Shown: one piece after another, positions 13,422 through 22,114 of the stretch
Layout of the letters: the number at the start of each line of letters is the position of its first letter
How positions within the stretch are numbered: the first letter of the stretch is position 1
Source: CAIXQW01 sp046049675
GTDB taxonomy: Bacteria > Bacteroidota > Bacteroidia > Chitinophagales > Chitinophagaceae
Direction of reading: 5' to 3'
DNA: 22,114 nt
Assembly: GCA_046049675.1 (NCBI GenBank)
Contig: JBJORA010000052.1
Coordinates: 1 to 22,114 of the forward strand
Program-made: the position numbers and the translations under genes
Notes under the pieces: model-generated
The model's input: the letters and a program-made list of their open reading frames with translations, nothing else
Databases searched by the model: none
Told to the model about the DNA's origin: nothing

Positions 13422-16400
13422 TGGCCTCGCAAAGTAATAGAATAAGCTTTTATGTATACGTTATACTAGCCTGTATTTGTGCAGCGCTAGCGGCTACTTC
13501 TATACAACAAAGAATTGTGCCGAGCTACAACATATCAAAACTCGTAAGTATAGAGCAGGGGCGGTTTAATGAGTTTAATAAACAACTTCAGGATGCTAGT
13601 TTTATTAATAAAACCTTGCAAAGCGCCTTGTCGCGACAAGCAGATGGTTCGGCAAAATTTGGTTATTTATGCGAGGTGTTTAAAGATTCAACATTAGTTT
13701 ATACCAATACTGATCGTATTCTACCTGTTTGCAGTGCCGATGATACATCCTTCGTATTTGCAAGTACAGTACATCATAACTATGTAATTGCCTGCAAAAA
13801 CATCTTGTATAAGAATGTAGCATATACGATTAAATACGCTCTGCCACTTACTTGCAACTATGCTTCTGAAATCAATGGTGTATTGGTAAGTGAAATTAAA
13901 GCCAACAACGAATTCCCGCGTAATTGGAAGTACGCAAATACCGCAGATACATCTGCCCAAAGTGCGGCGGTAATTTGTAATGGCAAGCCAGTTTACTTTA
14001 TCAACACAGCTAGCGCTGGCTCAAAAGCAAAAACTACAACGACAAAGGAATTACTGCCATTACTCTTGCTATTGTGTAATGCAATTCTTTGCTACTTGGC
14101 GGCTGCAAGACTAGCGGGCCAAAAGAAAAGACTTTATGGCCTCATCTTTATATTTATCGCGTTTGCGGCTTTTCGTGTTGTTAATTACTTTACCACTTGG
14201 CCAATTGACAGAGAAGCACTTGATTTATTTAGCGCAAGTCATTATGCCTACGATGGCTATTGTCGCTCGCTAGCAGATTTAATGCTCAATTTTGTGTGGT
14301 TAAACGTTTTGATTGCGTACTTATACTTCAATACGGGCGCTGTTCCATTTGCTGTGCGATCAAAATTTATCAAGCACTGTCTTGCTATCATTTTAGTGTC
14401 GCTCGTGTTTTTAGTAGCAGCTTATGTTATGAACGCTACAACCACGTTGGTTATTAATAGTAGCATTGCGTTTGATGTATCGCTTTTCTCGTACTTTGGT
14501 TTACGTGAAGTCATTGGCTTCTTATCCATCAGTTTTGGCGTTGCTGGCATAGTTGGCATTGTAACGTACGTTAACCAAGTTCTACATATCAGACCAAGAT
14601 TGCCTTGGTACAACATATTACTGTACGCCATAGCAGCAGCGCTAGCTACTATTCTAGTTGCGAAACAGCAGTCTCAGTCTTATGCTATTACTTACGTTAT
14701 CATAGCAATTGCGGTATTAGCTTATTTTTTATTTGGTTATCTACGCTTTACATCTATCCCTAAAACACCGTTCACAGTGGGCATGCTATTAACATGCACG
14801 CTTGTGGCGCTTATTGTAGCAGCAATCAACGCCTCGGTGCAAGTTGCAAAATCTGAAGTTTCGCTAAAGCAATACTCAACTAGTATTTTGCCAAGTAGAG
14901 ATCTAAGTCTAGAGCAAGATTTAGTTGCTGCGCTTGACTCTGCACAAAAGGTACAGTCGCCAAACTTTGTAAGCTTACTAGAAAACATATTACCATCGCA
15001 AGATGATGTAGAGTTAAAATTTACAAGTGTGCAAAAAGGATCTGCTCAGGATTCACTTTGTCAGCAACTTATTAGTAAGTGCGAACCAAGCCCATTTGCA
15101 CAAAATGTATTTTATTATCCTTTAGGTTTTAGTGGTATACGTTATATTATTCAAAGCAACATGTACAGCAATAATAGCGCTTACATCGTTGGTACTGATG
15201 ACAGGCTAAAAAATCTACGAGGCTCGCGACTTAGCGGTATGTTAGCTACAATACGTCCTACCGTACAAATTACAAATAATTACGACGTCGCATGTTATAG
15301 CAATGGCTCATTAGTGTTTCAAAATGCCAGCAATGCCTTCCCTAAAACACTTGCTATCAAGGCTACCATAGATACAAGTTATAACTTGGAAGGCACTAAA
15401 TACCAACAATTTGCTTCTGTAAATGACAAAATTGGTGGATTAGATGTTGTAGTATTTGCGGCACAACCTATTCGCACGCGCTTGGTACTTACAAATTTTT
15501 CTTTTCTGTTCTTATTTCTTTTTGGATCTATACTAGCGACCTACACCTTGTATTATTTACTAGCTAGTAAGCTCTCGTATAGAAGATTTATAAGTTTACT
15601 GAAACCGGACTTCAACTTTAGATTTTCATTTATTATTTTCTGTGCAGAATTGCTCGGGTTTGCAGTTATCTTAGCCTTGAGTGCCCGAGCCTTTTCTGAT
15701 AGAATTTTAAAAACTAAGAAAGAGCTCAATTATCAGAAATTGTCAAGCATTTCTAAACTTGTAGATGGCAAGCAGCTTAGTACTGCACAATACGACAGTG
15801 TTGCAGAAATTCTACAATGCTCCTATCAAATTTATGATAGTACTGGCAAGCTTTGCTATACAAGTTTTCCGAATCTATACACAAGCCAACTGTTTAAACC
15901 AATTCTCAACCATGATTATTTATACAATGCAAAGGTTTATAACTACACATATATAACACAAGACGAATGGTTAGACCAGCTTAAATATCTAAGCAGCTAC
16001 AAGCAGATTACAGACGGCAGTGGCAGTCAAAGCATCCTGCATTTGCCAAATTTCAATTTTTATGAAGACGACGATTACAGCCTTGCTAATTTCTTTGCTA
16101 TAAGCGTTGGCATATTTATTGGTGTATTTATTGTTACACTTTTGCTTAGTTATCTTGTAGCACACTATTTGTTTTCTAAACTAAGAATACTTGGCGACGA
16201 TATGAAGAGCTTTGACCTTAAACTGGGTTCTCAACACGTTATTACTTGGCCCTACCAAGATGAGATAGGTATATTAGTGTCGCAGTACAATGTAATGCTA
16301 CAAAATGTGCAGAAGAGTGCCGATACAATCGTTGGACAGCAAAAGGATTTGGCTTGGCGCGAAATGGCTAAACAAGTGGCGCACGAAATCAAAAACCCTA

Positions 16401-17020
16401 TAACGCCAATTAAACTAAATCTGCAGCGATTATTGCTTAGTATAGATAGGGGAGATGCAGATATTACTGCTAAAACCAAGCAGGCATGTATTGGCATTCT
16501 TCAACAAATTGAGCAACTAAGCACAATTGCAGGTACATTTAGCGAATACGCCAATTTACCCCCGCTTGTTGCCAGCAATTTTGATCTAAATGAACTTGTA
16601 CAAGATATTGTTTTGCTGAATGAAGAACCAAATGAACGTATCAAAGTACAATATGCGAAGGCTACAACGAGTATTATAATTTTCCAAGACAAAATACAAA
16701 TACAGCGTATTGTGAACAATCTTGTCAGCAATGCAATTCAAGCCATACCAGCGGACGCCGTCGGCAATGTTATGGTAGAAGTCTTTTCAGACCAAGATTC
16801 TGCATACGTTCGCGTAACTGATAACGGTATCGGCATTGCTGAAGATAAAAGAACGCAAATCTTCAAACCCTACTTTACAACTAAAACGAGTGGCACAGGT
16901 CTTGGCTTAGTTATGTGTAAAGAATTAAGCATTAAAATGGGCGGCGATATCGACTTCAGTTCCGAAGAAGGTAAAGGCAGTATCTTTACTTTGAGAGTTG
17001 CCCGCAACTATCACGTATAG
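13421..17020 (+). CDS. Very large multi-TM sensor histidine kinase, NtrY-like
   Basis: This 1,199-aa inner-membrane kinase has about 12 hydrophobic segments. These are TM1 near residues 8-28, a cluster TM2-TM9 between about 210 and 475, TM10-TM11 at 686-757, and TM12 at 890-916. They leave three extracytoplasmic loops (about 29-205, 476-685 and 758-888). A HAMP-like linker (920-970) follows, then HisKA with phospho-acceptor His988 in VAHEIKNPITPIK (the NtrY style), and HATPase with NNLVSNAIQAI (~1094), DNGIGI (~1134) and GTGLGL (~1158). All kinase residues look intact. No response regulator is in the window, so it is an orphan here. The ATG overlaps the mazG stop by one base. Signal and target are unknown. 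Confidence 0.9.
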   Translation: MASQSNRISFYVYVILACICAALAATSIQQRIVPSYNISKLVSIEQGRFNEFNKQLQDASFINKTLQSALSRQADGSAKFGYLCEVFKDSTLVYTNTDRILPVCSADDTSFVFASTVHHNYVIACKNILYKNVAYTIKYALPLTCNYASEINGVLVSEIKANNEFPRNWKYANTADTSAQSAAVICNGKPVYFINTASAGSKAKTTTTKELLPLLLLLCNAILCYLAAARLAGQKKRLYGLIFIFIAFAAFRVVNYFTTWPIDREALDLFSASHYAYDGYCRSLADLMLNFVWLNVLIAYLYFNTGAVPFAVRSKFIKHCLAIILVSLVFLVAAYVMNATTTLVINSSIAFDVSLFSYFGLREVIGFLSISFGVAGIVGIVTYVNQVLHIRPRLPWYNILLYAIAAALATILVAKQQSQSYAITYVIIAIAVLAYFLFGYLRFTSIPKTPFTVGMLLTCTLVALIVAAINASVQVAKSEVSLKQYSTSILPSRDLSLEQDLVAALDSAQKVQSPNFVSLLENILPSQDDVELKFTSVQKGSAQDSLCQQLISKCEPSPFAQNVFYYPLGFSGIRYIIQSNMYSNNSAYIVGTDDRLKNLRGSRLSGMLATIRPTVQITNNYDVACYSNGSLVFQNASNAFPKTLAIKATIDTSYNLEGTKYQQFASVNDKIGGLDVVVFAAQPIRTRLVLTNFSFLFLFLFGSILATYTLYYLLASKLSYRRFISLLKPDFNFRFSFIIFCAELLGFAVILALSARAFSDRILKTKKELNYQKLSSISKLVDGKQLSTAQYDSVAEILQCSYQIYDSTGKLCYTSFPNLYTSQLFKPILNHDYLYNAKVYNYTYITQDEWLDQLKYLSSYKQITDGSGSQSILHLPNFNFYEDDDYSLANFFAISVGIFIGVFIVTLLLSYLVAHYLFSKLRILGDDMKSFDLKLGSQHVITWPYQDEIGILVSQYNVMLQNVQKSADTIVGQQKDLAWREMAKQVAHEIKNPITPIKLNLQRLLLSIDRGDADITAKTKQACIGILQQIEQLSTIAGTFSEYANLPPLVASNFDLNELVQDIVLLNEEPNERIKVQYAKATTSIIIFQDKIQIQRIVNNLVSNAIQAIPADAVGNVMVEVFSDQDSAYVRVTDNGIGIAEDKRTQIFKPYFTTKTSGTGLGLVMCKELSIKMGGDIDFSSEEGKGSIFTLRVARNYHV

Positions 17021-17038
17021 CGTATCTTTTTGCACCTA

Positions 17039-18316
17039 CTAGCTTAGCTCAATGATGTAGTTGTTCTTCTTGCCCTTACCAACAAGGATAAACTTACCAT
17101 GCATCAATGCTTGCTCTGTTGCTATCTCTTTCACATCACCAATCTTTTGTTTATTGATGCTAAGGCCACCACCTTCAATTAACTTTCTTGCTTCGCTTTT
17201 ACTTGGTAAAACACCAGAGCTAACAAGTAAATCAACATAACTTAAGCCTGCTTGCAATGCGGTAAGACTAAACTGATGACGAGGTACGCCCTCAAACATC
17301 TGCACAAACTCTTGTTCGCTTAACGCTAAAAATCCTTCAACGGTATTGCTAGAGAAAAGCTTTGCCGAGGTGTCTACGGCATGCTGTGCATGGGCTTCGC
17401 CATGTACAAGCGTAGTAACTTCCCATGCTAACTTCTTTTGTAGAATTCTTGCCGACGCGTCTTGCTGATGTTGAGCAATGGTACTCGCTATCGTTTCTTG
17501 ATCTAGGAAGGTAAATATTTTGATGTATTTCTCGGCATCTTCGTCGGCAGTATTAATCCAAAACTGATAGAATTGGTAAGGCGTTGTCTTATGCTCATCA
17601 AGCCACACGTTGCCACTTTCGCTCTTGCCAAATTTGCTACCATCGGCTTTCGTAATCAATGGCGCTGTAAAAGCAAAGCCTTCTCCACCGGCAATTCTTC
17701 TAATTAATTCGGTACCTGTAACAATATTGCCCCACTGATCGCTACCTGCAGCTTGCACCTTAGCTTTCTTGTTTTGGTACAACCATAAAAAATCGTAGCC
17801 CTGAATCAATTGATAACTGAATTCAGTAAAGCTCATGCCACCTTCAAGACGTTTCTGCACACTATCTTTAGACATCATGTAGTTAACCGTTATATGCTTA
17901 CCTACATCACGTATAAAATCTAGAAAATTGAAATCTTTAAACCAATCGTAATTGTTTACAATTTCGGCACTGTTTGCACCGCAGTCAAAGTCCAAAAATT
18001 TGCTCAGTTGATTCTTGAGGCACTTTTCATTGTGACGAAGCACGTCTAAATCAAGCAAATTTCTCTCTGCACTTTTACCACTTGGGTCGCCAACCATACC
18101 CGTTGCGCCGCCAACCAAGGCGATTGGAGCGTGCCCATGTCGTTGCACGTGCATTAGTAGAATAATGGGCACCAAGTTGCCGATATGCATACTATCACTT
18201 GTAGGGTCAAAGCCGCAATACACATGAGTAAGCTCTTTGGCAAATTGCTCTTCTGTGCCCGGCATAATGTCGTGTATGAGGCCTCTCCACTGTAGCTCTG
18301 AGATTAACTTATTCAA
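17039..18316 (-). CDS. tyrS: Tyrosyl-tRNA synthetase TyrS
   Basis: TyrS charges tRNA-Tyr with tyrosine. The class I signatures are present: HIGN at residues 44-47 (the HIGH motif), the tyrosine pocket (YQLIQGYDFLWLY, QAAGSDQWGN), and KFGKS near 230 (the KMSKS motif), followed by a C-terminal S4 RNA-binding domain (residues about 360-420). The frame opens as far as an ATG at 18445, but that would add 43 residues with no family match. I prefer the TTG at 18316: it gives 425 aa (E. coli TyrS has 424), homologues start with the equivalent of MNKLISELQWRG, and a perfect -7 box (18339-18346) lies just upstream inside the extension. The gene is convergent with the histidine kinase, 18 nt apart. Confidence 0.95.
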   Translation of the reverse strand: MNKLISELQWRGLIHDIMPGTEEQFAKELTHVYCGFDPTSDSMHIGNLVPIILLMHVQRHGHAPIALVGGATGMVGDPSGKSAERNLLDLDVLRHNEKCLKNQLSKFLDFDCGANSAEIVNNYDWFKDFNFLDFIRDVGKHITVNYMMSKDSVQKRLEGGMSFTEFSYQLIQGYDFLWLYQNKKAKVQAAGSDQWGNIVTGTELIRRIAGGEGFAFTAPLITKADGSKFGKSESGNVWLDEHKTTPYQFYQFWINTADEDAEKYIKIFTFLDQETIASTIAQHQQDASARILQKKLAWEVTTLVHGEAHAQHAVDTSAKLFSSNTVEGFLALSEQEFVQMFEGVPRHQFSLTALQAGLSYVDLLVSSGVLPSKSEARKLIEGGGLSINKQKIGDVKEIATEQALMHGKFILVGKGKKNNYIIELS

Positions 18317-18338
18317 AATATCCGTGTTTTTTGAGGTG

Positions 18339-18346
18339 CAAATGTA
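18339..18346 (-). promoter_or_regulatory. -7 box of the tyrS promoter
   Basis: TACATTTG on the minus strand matches TAnnTTTG exactly and ends 22 nt before the preferred TTG start at 18316. It lies downstream of both upstream ATGs (18445 and 18361), so it supports the shorter protein. No strong -33 element is visible. Confidence 0.45.
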
Positions 18347-18464
18347 GTTTTTAATAGGCATTTTGCCTTGAACCCAGCAATTTGAGCCCATAACATTGAT
18401 TAATGTATTGCTTTGCGAGGCCTTATTAACCGCAAGTTTATGCAAATTTCACTTAAAAAAAGTT

Positions 18465-18472
18465 TAACTTTA
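18465..18472 (+). promoter_or_regulatory. -7 box of the PorV-family gene
   Basis: TAACTTTA is one base from the TAnnTTTG consensus and ends 11 nt before the first in-frame ATG (18484). It overlaps a 13-nt perfect dyad (18459-18471), which may be chance. No clear -33 element is seen. Confidence 0.4.
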
Positions 18473-18483
18473 CCTCAATAAAA

Positions 18484-19650
18484 ATGCGAATACTCCGTTT
18501 AGAGATCATGATGAGAAAAGCTATTCTACTCTGCACCTCATTCCTTAGCGTCTTGTTTGCTAATGCGCAAACAAAGTACGTTAATGAGTTTTTGAATATT
18601 GGTGTTGGAGCGCGAAGTTTTGCGATGGGCGGAGCAGTAGCGGCAAGTGCCAAAGATGTAACTGCTGGTTATTGGAATCCTGCCGGTCTGCGAGACCTGC
18701 CAAGTGATTTTCAGGTGAGCTTGATGCACAACGAGTATTTCGGGGGACTTGCAAAATACGATTACGCTGGCGTTGCATATAAACTAGCTCAAAATAAAGG
18801 GAATATCGGTGTAAATGTGATACGTTTTGGCATAGATGATATACCCAATACGCTCAATCTGCAAAAACCAGATGGCACACTCGATTTTAGCACTGTAAAG
18901 AGTTTTAGTGCTGTGGACTATGCTGCAATCATATGCTACAGTCGCGATTTGAATATTAAGCGCTGGGCAGATCGCGACGATGTACGATTCACCATAGGTG
19001 GTAACGCAAAAATTATCAATAGATCTATAGGCAGCTTTGCAAACGCATGGGGTGTTGGTGTGGACCTTGGTTTACGGGTGTTAGCACATCGTTGGATGGG
19101 AGGCTTGGTACTCCGTGATGCCACTACAACATATACAGGCTGGAGTTTTACTTTAACTGAAAAAGAAAAAGCAACTTTTCAATTTACTGACAATATAATT
19201 CCAGTGCAAAGTGGCGAAGTAATGAACCCGCGCATTGTTATTGCAATAGCTCGAAAGCAGCCAATAGGCGAGTATTGGCGTGTACTAGGCGAAATGGATT
19301 GGGATTTTACGACTGACGGTCCACGCTATGGCAACGTCATTAATGCTGGTAGACTTAGCGGCACGCCACGATTTGGTTTTGAAGCCACATACCGCAGTCA
19401 GTTATTTGCAAGGCTTGGTGTGAATGGTTTTCAAAAAGTATTAGATAATACAGATAGTACTTTCCAAAAAACGCGCACTATGTATCAGCCGTCAATTGGT
19501 TTTGGTATTTATAGCAGCAACGTAACCATCGATTATGCGTTTACAAGTTTGAACTTGCAGCGCAATCCACTTTACAGCCACGTCATTTCGTTAAAACTAG
19601 ATATGCGTAAGCCTCGTAAGTTTAGAAAGGATGCCAATAAAGAAAAGTAA
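18484..19650 (+). CDS. PorV/PorQ-family outer-membrane beta-barrel protein (T9SS-associated)
   Basis: The 388-aa product is a FadL-like barrel of the PorV/PorQ group. In known T9SS members, PorV shuttles cargo to the PorU-containing attachment complex on the outer membrane. After the signal peptide (cleavage near ANAQ) comes the family start FLNIGVGARSFAMGGA followed by YWNPAGL. Alternating beta strands run to the end, closing with a basic tail. The first ATG is at 18484, but ATGs at 18508 and 18511 give a more typical signal peptide, so the exact start is open. A C25 peptidase gene follows 40 nt downstream, the same partnership as PorU with PorV. Whether this is the main PorV, a PorQ or a paralogue cannot be settled here. 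Confidence 0.8.
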   Translation: MRILRLEIMMRKAILLCTSFLSVLFANAQTKYVNEFLNIGVGARSFAMGGAVAASAKDVTAGYWNPAGLRDLPSDFQVSLMHNEYFGGLAKYDYAGVAYKLAQNKGNIGVNVIRFGIDDIPNTLNLQKPDGTLDFSTVKSFSAVDYAAIICYSRDLNIKRWADRDDVRFTIGGNAKIINRSIGSFANAWGVGVDLGLRVLAHRWMGGLVLRDATTTYTGWSFTLTEKEKATFQFTDNIIPVQSGEVMNPRIVIAIARKQPIGEYWRVLGEMDWDFTTDGPRYGNVINAGRLSGTPRFGFEATYRSQLFARLGVNGFQKVLDNTDSTFQKTRTMYQPSIGFGIYSSNVTIDYAFTSLNLQRNPLYSHVISLKLDMRKPRKFRKDANKEK

Positions 19651-19690
19651 ATTTTAACTCAAGATACCAGTAAGTAAAAATTATCTGTAA

Positions 19691-22114
19691 ATGAAAAATT
19701 TGAACAAGGTTTTATTAAATGTTTGTGTTTTACTGTTGCTTAGCGCTGCAAGTAGTTCTGCTCAAACAACTTTTGGTAATGAATGGTTACCTACAGTAGC
19801 TGGCAGCAAACTAATTAAACTCAAAACATGGAATAGCAGACTTTACTATGTTACAAAAGGGCTTCTTGATAGTGCTGGCCTTCCTAGCACCGTCAATGGA
19901 AGCGAATTGCAACTTTGGCATAATGGTGTGCAAGAAGCGATGTTTGTCAGCACAAATGGTACACTAGGGTCAAGCGACTATATAGAGTTTTATGCAAAAC
20001 CTGCCGATGGTTTATTAGATGCAGAACTTTATGATGCTGGAGCACATCAAAACCCTAATATCAATCTAATGCACGACACCACGTATTATTTTATTGCTTA
20101 CGTGCCAGGCAGCACTGGTAATTTGAGATATACAGTAGGTACTAACGTTATTAGCAGCCCTCCTGCTAAGGAGGTATATTTATGGGATACTTTAAGAATA
20201 AATATCAGAGGTCCATTTAGTAATGGCATTGATCATAACAGCAACCCCACCGTACAGTTTTTTAGTAGTAGATTCGAGTCCGGTGAGGGATATGCAAGAA
20301 CACCAGTCACCAATATTGCTGATAGTACTAACCTAACACTTGCACAAGCTTATCGGGCAGTTGGTGCACCTCCAGTAACTGTAGAATCAATTTTATCTGG
20401 TCACAATTTTACTCAACACAACGTACGTTTATTCCTTGCAGATGTGCAGGTTGGAGATAGTAGTTTCGCAAACTATAATACAAAATTTGTAAAAAGCACT
20501 ATTCCTATTGCAAGTGTTCCAGCAAGTAATGCAATGGAGTACAAATTTCAACCTTATAATAGTAGTTTGCAAGACAAGGTTAGCCTTGCTTTTGTAGGTG
20601 TGCGATATGCAAGACTTTTTAATGTTAGTGGCAAAACTTTCGATTATTTTGAGTTGGATGCAAAGCCAAGCACGTACTATATGGAATTTACCAACTTTGC
20701 AAATGGTGGCGTTGCACCTCGATTATATGATTTAACTAACAAAATCATGTACATAGGTGATATTGCTACCAGCGGTATTATCAAGTATCAACTGCCTTCA
20801 ACACCTTCTAAAACACAGTACTTTCTATGTGCAGATAATTTAACAGCTAAAGTACAACCAATAGCAGAACCGATGGATATTGTAGATATTACCTCTGCAA
20901 CTGTAGAAGGCGATTTTGTAATGCTTTACTCACCTGCAATTTACAAAGATGCAACTACAGACTACCTTACACAGTACAAAGACTATCGCCAAAGTGCAGC
21001 TGGTGGATCACGTAAAGTGGCTTTGATTGACGCGCAACAAATCTACAATCAATTCGGCTATGGTAATAACTTCCATGCGGCTGCTATTCAACGCTATCTC
21101 AAGTATATCAAACAAAATTGGACGACAAAGCCACCAGTAGATTTACTTGTCGTTGGTAAAGGTCTGCAATACAATTCTTATCGTGGCGTTGCTGCAGCAC
21201 CAAGCTCTGTAAACTTCAATAATATGATGCCATCTTTTGGTATTCCTGGTAGCGATATCTTATTAGCGGATATTACTAAAGATGGTGTGCCTGATTTTAA
21301 TGTTGGACGATTAAGTGTATACAATATGCAAGATCTTGGTAATTATCTCAATAAGTTGATTGAATACGAAGCACGTGGCAAGCAGCTTGGAAATGCGTTA
21401 ATCGACAGCTCTCTATGGAAAAAACAGGTTCTGCACATTGCAGGTGGTAAGAATATCAGCGAAACAACCAGTATTACCAACGCCCTTGTTCGTCAGCAAA
21501 ATGTAATTGGCGCAGAAATGGTTGGAGCTAAAACCACCATGGTTGTAAAAAATAGCACTGATCCGCAATATGAAATCAATAGCGAATTAGTTGATAGTCT
21601 TATTAATGGTGGTGTAGGGCTAATTCAATTTTTTGGACATAGTGCGCCTGATTTGTTTGAATATGCACTGCGTCACCCTAGTTACTATAACAACAACAAT
21701 GGCAAATACAACTTCTTTGTTGCGAATGGTTGCGACGCAGGTGATTTCTTTTATTATGCTGCAAGTAGAGCACTTACAGAAGATTTTATTGCCTTACCCA
21801 ATAAAGGAAGTATCGCCTTTATTGGTGCAAGTACTAGTGGTTACATTGGTCACCTAGATCCATACACTGATACACTATATGAGGAATTGTCGCATACGAG
21901 TGTGCAGGACCCAATAGGTAAGCAGATGCGCACTGTTGTTGATAAATTCATGAGTACTGGGGGCACTAGTAGCTTTAGAAGAATTCACCTAGAAACAATA
22001 CAGCTCAACGGAGACCCGTCAGTGCATTATCTATACAGCAACAAGCCTGACTATGCACTTGAGTCAAAGTACATTCGAGTTTCACCACAAGCAATAAACA
22101 CAACACTAGATAGC
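19691..22114 (+). CDS. Gingipain-like C25 cysteine peptidase, PorU/PorU2-like, cut by window end
   Basis: The first 808 residues are visible and the frame is still open at the window end. It starts with a signal peptide (about residues 1-24, cleavage near SSA|Q). The N-terminal beta domain begins FGNEWLP and contains SSDYIEFYAKPADGLLDAELY near residues 95-115, typical of Bacteroidota C25 proteins labelled PorU2. The C25 catalytic domain runs from about residue 425 to 780. The dyad is intact: His650 in FFGHSAP and Cys681 in VANGCDAGDF, 31 residues apart, close to the gingipain spacing. PorU-type members are sortases that cut the C-terminal sorting domain of T9SS cargo and attach it to the surface. 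The missing C-terminus would show whether this is a sortase or itself a cargo protease. Confidence 0.85.
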   Translation, partial: MKNLNKVLLNVCVLLLLSAASSSAQTTFGNEWLPTVAGSKLIKLKTWNSRLYYVTKGLLDSAGLPSTVNGSELQLWHNGVQEAMFVSTNGTLGSSDYIEFYAKPADGLLDAELYDAGAHQNPNINLMHDTTYYFIAYVPGSTGNLRYTVGTNVISSPPAKEVYLWDTLRINIRGPFSNGIDHNSNPTVQFFSSRFESGEGYARTPVTNIADSTNLTLAQAYRAVGAPPVTVESILSGHNFTQHNVRLFLADVQVGDSSFANYNTKFVKSTIPIASVPASNAMEYKFQPYNSSLQDKVSLAFVGVRYARLFNVSGKTFDYFELDAKPSTYYMEFTNFANGGVAPRLYDLTNKIMYIGDIATSGIIKYQLPSTPSKTQYFLCADNLTAKVQPIAEPMDIVDITSATVEGDFVMLYSPAIYKDATTDYLTQYKDYRQSAAGGSRKVALIDAQQIYNQFGYGNNFHAAAIQRYLKYIKQNWTTKPPVDLLVVGKGLQYNSYRGVAAAPSSVNFNNMMPSFGIPGSDILLADITKDGVPDFNVGRLSVYNMQDLGNYLNKLIEYEARGKQLGNALIDSSLWKKQVLHIAGGKNISETTSITNALVRQQNVIGAEMVGAKTTMVVKNSTDPQYEINSELVDSLINGGVGLIQFFGHSAPDLFEYALRHPSYYNNNNGKYNFFVANGCDAGDFFYYAASRALTEDFIALPNKGSIAFIGASTSGYIGHLDPYTDTLYEELSHTSVQDPIGKQMRTVVDKFMSTGGTSSFRRIHLETIQLNGDPSVHYLYSNKPDYALESKYIRVSPQAINTTLDS

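Noticed and set aside
18459..18471. 13-nt dyad over the -7 box of the porV-family gene
   Set aside because: Dyads with 6-bp arms and a 1-nt centre are expected several times in a window of this size; there is no further support.
1..22114. CRISPR arrays, tRNA or rRNA genes, insertion sequences, phage genes
   Set aside because: I saw no regularly spaced repeats, no cloverleaf-like tRNA sequence, no rRNA sequence and no transposase, integrase or phage motif.

Overview
The window looks like a chromosomal segment from a member of the phylum Bacteroidota, perhaps a Chitinophagales-type lineage with roughly 40% GC; that order-level guess comes from gene flavour only. The evidence is a DUF6089/PorG-like outer-membrane barrel, a PorV/PorQ-type barrel next to a gingipain-like C25 peptidase of the type IX secretion system (T9SS), an IPExxxVDY-like small protein, and repeated Bacteroidota-type -7 boxes (TAnnTTTG/A) just upstream of start codons, with little sign of Shine-Dalgarno sequences.

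Layout. Bases 1-1,670 form an accessory-looking patch: an AT-rich orphan gene (133-480), about 450 bp with no convincing gene, and a ParE/RelE toxin-antitoxin pair on the minus strand (927-1443). Next come three minus-strand genes in one direction: a DUF6089 barrel (2579-3559), purE (1982-2503) and a small membrane protein (1670-1957). A divergent promoter region at 3560-3711 separates them from a plus-strand run: pyrR-pyrB (pyrimidine control and synthesis), a Nif3-family metalloprotein and a coiled-coil zinc-ribbon protein, closed by a clear intrinsic terminator at 7118-7145. Then follow a secreted TPR protein, recN and aat (adjacent), trmB, an alkyltransferase-like protein and an IPExxxVDY-like protein (overlapping), and mazG followed by a very large 12-TM NtrY-like histidine kinase (1-nt overlap). 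tyrS converges on the kinase from the minus strand. At the right edge, divergent from tyrS, a PorV/PorQ-family barrel is followed by a C25 peptidase (PorU/PorU2-like) that is cut by the window end.

How the genes fit together. Most are housekeeping: purine and pyrimidine synthesis, tRNA charging and modification, N-end-rule tagging, recombination repair, nucleotide-pool cleaning and recognition of alkylated DNA. The accessory interest lies in the T9SS-linked pair at the right end, the orphan multi-sensor kinase, the toxin-antitoxin patch at the left end, and the promoter architecture. Several promoters place the -7 box only 4-8 nt before the start codon, which implies nearly leaderless mRNAs. 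In two cases (pyrR and tyrS) the box lies inside the longest possible ORF and argues for TTG start codons. I did not find a system I could defend as wholly undescribed; the best candidates are ranked in the findings.
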